From NCBI GenBank assembly GCA_017462065.1, contig JAFTRV010000088.1:1-34567 (forward strand): 34,567 nt of DNA. Direction: 5' to 3'. The notes under the pieces are model-generated. The model searched no databases. It saw only the letters and a list, made by a program, of their open reading frames with translations, and was not told the origin of the DNA. Numbering within the stretch: position 1 is the stretch's first letter; each line of letters starts with the position of its first letter. A program made the position numbers and the translations under genes. Source of the DNA: Bacteroidaceae bacterium (lineage in GTDB: Bacteria; Bacteroidota; Bacteroidia; Bacteroidales; Bacteroidaceae). Of the stretch, positions 29,233 to 34,567 are shown one piece after another.

Positions 29233-30459
29233 CTACTCTACGACAACGCCCTCGCTCTTTTCAAGCTCGTAGTCGGCGGGAGTGGCGCTCACGTATATCG
29301 TCTGCGGGGTGAGCTCCTCGAACTCCCCGAACATCAGCGGACGGTTGTCGAACGCTGCCGGCAGGCGGAATCCGAACTCCACAAGGTTCTTCTTCCTTGC
29401 ACGGTCGCCGCCGTACATGGCGTGTATCTGCGGGACGCTCACGTGGCTCTCGTCGATTATAAGCAAAAAATCTTTCGGGAAGAAGTCGAGCAGGCAGTAG
29501 GGGCGTGTGCCTGCGGCCCTGCCGTCGAAATAGCGTGAATAGTTCTCTATACCGGAGCAATGGCCGAGCTCGCGCAGCATCTCAATGTCGTATGTGACAC
29601 GTTCGTGCAGCCTTTTCGCCTCTAACGGCTTGCCTATCTCCCTGAAGTATTCCTCTCTGTCGGCAAGGTCCTTCTCAATCTCGGCTATGGCCCTGTCGGT
29701 ACTCTCTTTAGTTGTCATGAAGAGGTTGGCAGGGTATATCTTGTAGTCGTCGAATGTCGTCAGCCTTGCCCCTGTCACGCTGTCAATCTCCTCGATGCTC
29801 TCGATGTCGTCGTCCCAGAACGTTATGCGCAGCACGTGGTCGCTGTATGCGAGGCTTACGTCTACCGTGTCGCCCTTTACTCGGAAATTGCCTCGTTCAA
29901 GGCTTATGTCGTTGCGTGTGTAGAGGCTTCCAACGAGCTTTCGCAGCAACACGTTGCGGTCAATCTTGTCTCCTACGGCAATCTCTATCACGTTGTTGTA
30001 GAAATCGCTGGGGTTGCCCATTCCGTATATGCACGAAACCGACGAAATCACTACTACGTCCTTTCTGCCCGAAAGCAGCGCCGACGTGGCAGCGAGCCTT
30101 AATTTGTCGATTTCATCGTTGATTGCAAGGTCCTTTTCTATGTACGTGTCGCTCGAAGGAATGTAGGCTTCGGGTTGGTAATAGTCGTAGTACGACACGT
30201 AGTATTCGACGGCGTTGTTCGGAAAGAACCCTTTGAACTCGTTGTAGAGCTGTGCGGCAAGAGTCTTGTTGTGGCTCAGTATCAGTGTCGGGCGGTTTAT
30301 CTCCTTTATCACGTTCGCCATAGTGAAGGTCTTTCCCGACCCTGTCACGCCAAGAAGAGTCTGTGCGGGAGTGCCGTTCTTGACACCCTCGACAAGCTGC
30401 GCAATAGCCTCGGGCTGGTCGCCCATAGGCTTGTAGTCCGAAACAAGCTCAAATTTCAT
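29233..30459 (-). CDS. UvrB N-terminal fragment ending at the amber codon
   Basis: This 408-residue product has the Q motif (YKPMGDQPEAI), Walker A GVTGSGKT (37-44), the DNA-gripping beta-hairpin region YYDYYQPEAYIPSSDTYIEKD, and motif II DESH (LLIIDESHVSVP). It keeps the ATP-binding half but lacks the second RecA-like domain needed for ATP hydrolysis and the UVR motif. Confidence 0.65.
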   Translation of the reverse strand: MKFELVSDYKPMGDQPEAIAQLVEGVKNGTPAQTLLGVTGSGKTFTMANVIKEINRPTLILSHNKTLAAQLYNEFKGFFPNNAVEYYVSYYDYYQPEAYIPSSDTYIEKDLAINDEIDKLRLAATSALLSGRKDVVVISSVSCIYGMGNPSDFYNNVIEIAVGDKIDRNVLLRKLVGSLYTRNDISLERGNFRVKGDTVDVSLAYSDHVLRITFWDDDIESIEEIDSVTGARLTTFDDYKIYPANLFMTTKESTDRAIAEIEKDLADREEYFREIGKPLEAKRLHERVTYDIEMLRELGHCSGIENYSRYFDGRAAGTRPYCLLDFFPKDFLLIIDESHVSVPQIHAMYGGDRARKKNLVEFGFRLPAAFDNRPLMFGEFEELTPQTIYVSATPADYELEKSEGVVVE

Positions 30460-30479
30460 ACATCAACGGTTTGCGGCTG

Positions 30480-30487
30480 CGAATATA
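30480..30487 (-). promoter_or_regulatory. -7 element of uvrB
   Basis: On the minus strand TATATTCG followed by CA, one base from TAnnTTTG. Transcription would start near 30473, about 14 nt before the ATG at 30459. This gives uvrB its own promoter in addition to read-through from the methyltransferase gene. Confidence 0.48.
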
Positions 30488-30520
30488 ATCATAAAGAGTG
30501 AATAATGCGGTATTGTTCTC

Positions 30521-31186
30521 TTACCAAATGAAAGGCAACAGCCTCCAGCGTACTTTCTTGCAGTATCCGCCATACCCGTCAAGCTCTTCGTGCAGAAGCT
30601 TCTCCTCGTCCTTTATGCGGCATGCGATTATCGCAATGTAGGGCAGCATGGCAAGTAATGCCGGCCATGAGCCTAAGACCAAAGGCATGGAAAGGAACAT
30701 TGTCACCGTAGCGGTATACATGGGGTGGCGTACAATGCCGTAAAGCCCTGTGCTTATTACTTTCTGCCCTTCGGCGACTTCTATCGTGCGTGACAGCCAT
30801 TCGTTCTCTCTTATGACCTCGGCATAAAGCCCGTAGGAAAGGATGAAAATGACGCTTGCCGTCCACACGGCTGCTGTCGGCATCTCGGACCAGCCGTAAC
30901 GAAAGTCAAGCCCGGCAATGATGAACGAAGCTACGAACAGCAGCCCCGATATTTTTACAATCATGCTCTGCTCCTTTCTGCTCTCTTTCGACTTCAGCCT
31001 TCTCTCGAGCGTCTGCGGAGCCCGTATGAGCAGTGCGGCTCCCAATAATGTCATAGGCGCGAACAGCAGTGCCATGAGCCTCCACGCTCCGGCATAGCAG
31101 AACGTGCCGGCAGGCAGGAACAATAGCAGGGCGAGAATGGCGGCCCCCGAAACAAGTTTAATGAGCGAATTTAATGCAAGTCTCAT
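30521..31186 (-). CDS. ICMT/PEMT-family membrane methyltransferase
   Basis: A 221-residue inner-membrane protein with about five hydrophobic helices (LVSGAAILALLLFLPAG, LMALLFAPMTLLGAALLI, ISGLLFVASFIIAGL, AVWTASVIFILSYGLYA, and a hairpin near the C-terminus). The SAM-binding signature of isoprenylcysteine/phospholipid methyltransferases is present: STGLYGIVRHPMYTATV, followed by KDEEKLLHEELDGYGGYCKKV. The substrate is unknown; bacterial members often methylate small lipids or other hydrophobic compounds. I place the start at the ATG at 31186, 18 residues into the longest frame, because a -7 box (31217-31210) lies downstream of the longer frame's start codon and because hydrophobic sequence follows directly. 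It precedes uvrB by 61 nt on the same strand. Confidence 0.85.
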   Translation of the reverse strand: MRLALNSLIKLVSGAAILALLLFLPAGTFCYAGAWRLMALLFAPMTLLGAALLIRAPQTLERRLKSKESRKEQSMIVKISGLLFVASFIIAGLDFRYGWSEMPTAAVWTASVIFILSYGLYAEVIRENEWLSRTIEVAEGQKVISTGLYGIVRHPMYTATVTMFLSMPLVLGSWPALLAMLPYIAIIACRIKDEEKLLHEELDGYGGYCKKVRWRLLPFIW

Positions 31187-31209
31187 AGCGTTCAGTCTTG
31201 GATATGACG

Positions 31210-31217
31210 CAAAGTTA
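31210..31217 (-). promoter_or_regulatory. -7 element of the ICMT/PEMT-family gene
   Basis: On the minus strand TAACTTTG followed by C, an exact TAnnTTTG box, 23 nt before the chosen ATG at 31186. The -33 region is T-rich without a clear TTTG. Confidence 0.62.
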
Positions 31218-31248
31218 ATTTTTATTGTCGTAAAAAGCATAAATATGC

Positions 31249-31278
31249 TTTGCGTTTCGCATGTTTTTGCTAAATTTG
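31249..31278 (+). promoter_or_regulatory. Bacteroidota-type promoter of the GH27-GH16 gene
   Basis: TTTG (31249-31252), 18 nt, then TAAATTTG (31271-31278): both boxes match the consensus. Transcription should start near 31285, 46 nt before the chosen ATG at 31331. It stands back-to-back with the divergent methyltransferase promoter. Confidence 0.72.
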
Positions 31279-31330
31279 TGCTAAACTGTAACTTATGGCG
31301 GTCCGGTTGCCGTCAGTTGAAATCAATCTT

Positions 31331-34192
31331 ATGAAAAAACTGCTTTATTTGTTCGCAGCATTGGTGTTGCCATTTGCCGCTCTTGCTGAGAATCCGCCTT
31401 TGATGGGCTGGAGCTCATGGAATACCTATGGTTTCCAGATAAACGACTCGGTCATAAAAGCCCAGGCCGACTTTATGGTGAAATTAGGCTTCAAGGATTG
31501 CGGCTACGACCATATCAACATCGACGACGGCTTCTTCGGCGGTCGTGACGCCGAGGGTCGTCTGCTCATTCACCCGGAGCGTTTCCCTAACGGCCTTCGT
31601 CCTCTGGTCGATTATATACACTCGCAAGGGCTCAAGGCGGGTATATATTCCGATGCAGGCCGCAATACATGCGCCTCTTATTGGGGGGAGCCAAAGGATG
31701 AGATAGGTATCGGCGTAGGTCTCTACGGTCACGATGCCGACGATCTTGGCTTCTATTTCAATGACCTCGGCTTTGATTTCATAAAGGTCGATTACTGCGG
31801 TGCCGATGCGAATAATAATGCCGATAAGCTTGACCTTGACGTGGAGCAACGCTACAAGGAGATTGCTGCCGCAATAAAGGCTACGGGCCGTACCGACGCT
31901 ACATGGAATATATGCCGTTGGGCGTTCCCCGGAACATGGGCGTGCGGGATTGCCGACTCTTGGCGTACCACTGAGGATATCTATCTCGATTGGGAGTCTA
32001 TAAAGAGCATTATCAATCAGAGCCTTTATCTTTCGGCGTATACCGGCTACGGGCACTACAACGACATGGACATGCTCGAGGTAGGCCGCGGGCTTACCGC
32101 CGAGGAGGACAAGACGCACTTCGGCATGTGGTGCATAATGAGCTCGCCGCTGCTTGTCGGCTGCGACCTCAATGATATAAAGGGTGATGCTTTGGCCCTT
32201 TTGCAGAACAAGGAACTCATCGCATTGAACCAGAACGCTCTTGGCTTGCAGGCATATGTCGCAGACGCTGTGAACGGTTGCTATGTTCTTGTGAAAGACG
32301 TGGATGAAAAGTACGGAAACAAACGTGCTGTGGCAGTGTATAACCCAACGAACAGCACAGTGACTGTCAATGTGGATTTCGGCAAGCTCGACCTTGCCGG
32401 CGACGTTCAGGTGCGTGACCTCTTCGAGAAGAGCGATATTGGTACAAGGAACGGCTCTATGAGCGTGACGGTCCCGGCTCACGGCACAAGAATCTATAAG
32501 CTTACGGCTGACGAGCGTGTTGAGCGTACCGTGTACGAGGCCGAAACGGCATGGCTTACGGAATATCAGGAACTGAAAAATCACGAGGCCCTCGGCGTGG
32601 GCAGTTATATTGCCGATGCGGCTTGCTCGGGCGGCATGAAGGTCGGTTGGGTGGGCGGCAAGGCCGGCAACGACGTTCAGTGGCGTAACGTATACAGCAA
32701 GAACGGCGGCGAGTACACCTTGCGTCTCTACTTCATAACCGGAGAGGACAGAACGGTGAAGATGTCAGTCAATGGTGGCGAGCCCATAGTGAAAAGCCTC
32801 AATGGCGGTAGTTGGAGCAGTGTGGCTTCGGCCGACTTTGTGGTGAGCTTGCAAAAAGGCGAGAATGTCGTACGCCTGTATTCCGACGAGGGCTATATGC
32901 CCGACATCGACAAGATGGAGCTTGTGAATGAGAAGCCTCTTTATATATACACTACGAACGGCAGCGTCGATGGTCCCGGAAATACGGCTTTGCCTAAACG
33001 TGTATCCGCATACGAGGATTTGGACGTTGTTCTCAGGGCGGCTCCGGGTCATGAGATCTCTAAGCTTGTCGTACGCCACGGAGCTAATCTGGGCGGCGAG
33101 CAGTTCGTCGATAATGTTCAGCAGTGGAGCGAAGAGACCATAGCTGTCACATCGAATAATGTAAGGATTGGGGGCAAGTACATCGACGGCGACGTCGCTC
33201 TGTACGCCGACTTCGTACCTCAAGAGGGCAGCGAATGGGAACTCGTCTTCAGCGATGAATTCAATGCGGCCGACAACAGCCAGCCTGTCGATGAAAGGTG
33301 GATGCGTTGCCAGCGTTACGGCTCTACATGGAACCGTTGGCTCAGCGATAGCAAGGAGGTTGTCTATCTGCAGGGCGGCGACCTTGTGACCCGTGCTGTC
33401 CCTAACCCTGACCAAGCGAAAGACCCTGTTCCTATGATAACGGGCGGTATAAAGAGCTATAATCGTTTCGGCTTTACGTACGGATATGTCGAGGCGCGCA
33501 TTCTCAGCAACCCCTGGACGGGACATTTCCCTGCGTTCTGGATGATGCCCGAGGACCAGAGCGCGGGCTGGCCAAGCTGCGGAGAGATTGACATCTGGGA
33601 GGCTATCGACACAAAGGCCGATACCTATCATACAGTTCACAGTCACTGGACATACGATTTGAAGAATACAAGCAATCCTAAATCAAGCTTTACATCGTCT
33701 GTCCCGTACGACCGTTATCACACTTACGGCCTTATGTGGGACGAGACGTCGCTTACATGGTATGTCGATGGCAAAGAGGTGGGCAGCTACAAGAAATCGA
33801 AAAACCAGTCCTATCTCGACAAGGGCCAATGGCCTTTTGACAAGCATTTCCATCTTATCCTCAATCAGAGTGTCGGCAACGGCTCTTGGGCGCAGGATGC
33901 CGACGTGACGCATACCTACGAGACTCGTTTCGACTGGGTTCGTGTTTATCAGAAAAAGGGCATGGAGAATACAGACGGCGTGCTTGGCGTGGTTGATGCG
34001 GTTGCCGGCAATGCAGTCGATGTTGAGGCTGTGGAGGGCGGCGTTGCTGTAGCTGTTCCTGCTCCGGCTGTTGTCGATGTGTACGACTTGCAGGGCCGCA
34101 AGGTCGCATCGTGCGAAGTTCAGGGCAGGCATCTGTTCGTACTTCAGCAAGGCATGTATATTGTAGCGGGCAATAAGGTTATAGTAAAGTGA
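31331..34192 (+). CDS. Secreted GH27 alpha-galactosidase / GH16 endo-glycanase fusion
   Basis: A 953-residue two-enzyme polypeptide. Signal peptide 1-19 (MKKLLYLFAALVLPFAALA) fixes the start at 31331 rather than the upstream ATG at 31295. GH27 (about 22-395) begins NPPLMGWSSWNTYGF, with nucleophile D154 in FIKVDYCG and probable acid/base D216 in SWRTTEDIY; it should remove alpha-galactose. Next is a CBM35/CBM6-like module (about 399-530), then a beta-rich linker (535-634). GH16 (about 635-872) has GHFPAFWMMP and the catalytic GEIDIWEAID with E752, D754 and E757, the E-x-D-x-x-E form seen in laminarinases, agarases and relatives. The last 60 residues (VVDVYDLQGRKVASCEV) resemble a type IX sorting tail. 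The combination suggests an alpha-galactose-decorated beta-glycan substrate, not identifiable from sequence. Confidence 0.92.
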   Translation: MKKLLYLFAALVLPFAALAENPPLMGWSSWNTYGFQINDSVIKAQADFMVKLGFKDCGYDHINIDDGFFGGRDAEGRLLIHPERFPNGLRPLVDYIHSQGLKAGIYSDAGRNTCASYWGEPKDEIGIGVGLYGHDADDLGFYFNDLGFDFIKVDYCGADANNNADKLDLDVEQRYKEIAAAIKATGRTDATWNICRWAFPGTWACGIADSWRTTEDIYLDWESIKSIINQSLYLSAYTGYGHYNDMDMLEVGRGLTAEEDKTHFGMWCIMSSPLLVGCDLNDIKGDALALLQNKELIALNQNALGLQAYVADAVNGCYVLVKDVDEKYGNKRAVAVYNPTNSTVTVNVDFGKLDLAGDVQVRDLFEKSDIGTRNGSMSVTVPAHGTRIYKLTADERVERTVYEAETAWLTEYQELKNHEALGVGSYIADAACSGGMKVGWVGGKAGNDVQWRNVYSKNGGEYTLRLYFITGEDRTVKMSVNGGEPIVKSLNGGSWSSVASADFVVSLQKGENVVRLYSDEGYMPDIDKMELVNEKPLYIYTTNGSVDGPGNTALPKRVSAYEDLDVVLRAAPGHEISKLVVRHGANLGGEQFVDNVQQWSEETIAVTSNNVRIGGKYIDGDVALYADFVPQEGSEWELVFSDEFNAADNSQPVDERWMRCQRYGSTWNRWLSDSKEVVYLQGGDLVTRAVPNPDQAKDPVPMITGGIKSYNRFGFTYGYVEARILSNPWTGHFPAFWMMPEDQSAGWPSCGEIDIWEAIDTKADTYHTVHSHWTYDLKNTSNPKSSFTSSVPYDRYHTYGLMWDETSLTWYVDGKEVGSYKKSKNQSYLDKGQWPFDKHFHLILNQSVGNGSWAQDADVTHTYETRFDWVRVYQKKGMENTDGVLGVVDAVAGNAVDVEAVEGGVAVAVPAPAVVDVYDLQGRKVASCEVQGRHLFVLQQGMYIVAGNKVIVK

Positions 34193-34193
34193 T

Positions 34194-34249
34194 AACGATT
34201 AACGTGTAACGATTAACGTTGAACGATTAACTCTAAACTTTTAACTTTG
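34194..34249 (+). repeat. Eight-unit period-7 AAC repeat, left block
   Basis: Starting 2 nt after the GH27-GH16 stop, every seventh base begins AAC: AACGATT, AACGTGT, AACGATT, AACGTTG, AACGATT, AACTCTA, AACTTTT, AACTTTG. The first three bases are invariant in all eight units, and the last four vary. Confidence 0.85.
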
Positions 34250-34251
34250 AC

Positions 34252-34323
34252 AACGTGCGTTAATCGCACCCCACGTGGCAACATCTTCGTCGTTGCTTCA
34301 CGTGACTATTTGCTGCGCACGTT
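34252..34323. repeat. Large imperfect inverted repeat between the AAC arrays
   Basis: AACGTGCG (34252-34259) pairs with CGCACGTT (34316-34323). Inside, CACGTG (34272-34277) plus GCAAC (34278-34282) pairs with GTTGC (34292-34296) and CACGTG (34299-34304) with a 2-nt bulge. No T-run follows, so it is not a standard terminator. Confidence 0.72.
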
Positions 34324-34340
34324 ATCGAAGCTAACGCTTT

Positions 34341-34383
34341 CAACCCTAAACTCTCAACCCTCAACTCTCAACTCTAAACTCTT
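34341..34383 (+). repeat. Six-unit period-7 AAC repeat, right block
   Basis: CAACCCT, AAACTCT, CAACCCT, CAACTCT, CAACTCT, AAACTCT: six heptads at 34341-34382 with AAC at positions 2-4 of each unit. The register differs from that of the left block. Confidence 0.85.
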
Positions 34384-34567
34384 TTTAAACATATTTCACC
34401 TTAATATACAATATTGTCCTAAATAATTTTTTCACATAACATATTCCACAAAGTATAAATACTTTGCGAAAACAGAGCCACGAGAACCCCTCCCTATGTA
34501 GTGACAGACATATCCGGAGGTGGGGTGAATGGTTCATTAAGCCACTTTTCGAGGTCTATTTTTGTAA

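Larger units (their letters stand above)
28435..30459 (-). pseudogene. uvrB: uvrB, excinuclease ABC subunit B, split by one in-frame TAG
   Basis: The frame from 30459 to 28435 is continuous for 675 codons and encodes a full UvrB (674 residues is normal), the helicase-like damage-verification subunit of nucleotide excision repair. Codon 409 (29235-29233) is TAG where UvrB has Gln: VVVE[14 protein letters not shown] here against [14 protein letters not shown] in E. coli as I recall it. One C-to-T change from CAG explains it, and everything before and after is intact, without frameshift or decay. Options are a recent nonsense mutation, a sequencing or assembly error, or read-through by a suppressor or altered code. 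Without read-through, helicase motifs V-VI and the UvrA/UvrC-binding UVR motif are lost, and repair should fail. ICMT-type methyltransferase is the upstream neighbour. Confidence 0.9.
34193..34567. other. Right intergenic region without a gene
   Basis: No coding region is supported in the last 375 nt. It contains two period-7 AAC arrays, a large imperfect hairpin between them, an AT-rich stretch, an inverted repeat CAAAGTA-TAAA-TACTTTG (34449-34466) that may overlap a promoter reading out of the window, and unassigned sequence to the edge. Confidence 0.7.

Noticed and set aside
31295-31330. Upstream ATG as the start of the GH27-GH16 protein
   Set aside because: It adds 12 residues before a perfect signal peptide and lies only about 10 nt after the predicted transcription start; the ATG at 31331 fits export better.
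31484-33646. Long minus-strand frames opposite the GH27-GH16 gene
   Set aside because: Both enzyme domains on the plus strand have intact active-site motifs; the antisense frames are shadows.
34194-34383. CRISPR array
   Set aside because: The repeats are 7 nt with no spacers, and no cas gene is present.

Overview
The window reads as chromosomal DNA from a member of the Bacteroidales (Bacteroidota). The evidence is several Bacteroidota-type promoters (a TTTG box about 20 nt upstream of TAnnTTTG), few Shine-Dalgarno sites, a DUF4270 lipoprotein, the Bacteroidota form of LptE, large secreted glycoside hydrolases with tails resembling type IX secretion sorting domains, and a GDE - GT4 - GH57 / DUF4270 / GT5-like / panC-panD gene order that I recall from Bacteroides. 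I cannot fix the genus. I see no tRNA, rRNA, CRISPR array, transposase or phage gene.

Layout. (1) 230-2099: miaA and a diacylglycerol-kinase-like lipid kinase, overlapping. (2) 2296-6976: a storage-glucan cluster of debranching enzyme, GT4 glycosyltransferase and a GH57 alpha-amylase-like protein, ending in a 46-nt perfect palindrome that also faces the convergent unit. (3) 7072-9372, minus strand: a GT5-like half-protein followed by a DUF4270 lipoprotein. (4) 9659-10853: panC-panD. (5) 10903-15270, minus strand: a TamB-like envelope protein with no ATG start. (6) 15539-17392: an SLC13-type anion permease with two RCK_C domains. (7) 17473-20233: sigma-54 activator, LptE, TPR protein and secG, tightly packed. 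(8) 20410-24684: a secreted GH2 beta-galactosidase with two lectin-like N-terminal repeats. (9) 24934-25128: a 64-residue lipoprotein with a structured leader and two strong downstream hairpins. (10) 25361-28422: mtaB, a GT2 glycosyltransferase and an RsmI-family methyltransferase. (11) 28435-31186, minus strand: uvrB split by one in-frame TAG, preceded by an ICMT/PEMT-type membrane methyltransferase. (12) 31331-34192: a secreted GH27 - CBM-like - GH16 fusion. (13) 34193-34567: no gene, but two period-7 AAC arrays around a hairpin.

How the genes fit together. Most are housekeeping: tRNA A37 modification (MiaA, MtaB), pantothenate synthesis, nucleotide excision repair, Sec export and LPS transport. 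Two large secreted enzymes, GH2 beta-galactosidase and GH27/GH16, suggest use of galactose-containing glycans. In the storage-glucan cluster several proteins lack residues expected for catalysis: the GH57 nucleophile Glu is Gly, the GT5-like protein has no KTGGL motif and no second domain, and the debranching enzyme has TWMN where TWMD is expected. Parts of it may therefore be regulatory or scaffolding.

The observations most worth a second look are the amber codon inside an otherwise intact uvrB, in a window where none of 23 genes ends in TAG; the TamB gene whose best start is ATA; the GH57 pseudoenzyme with a histone-like lysine tail; the GH27-GH16 fusion; and the heptad arrays at the right end. 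I did not find a convincing new multi-gene system.
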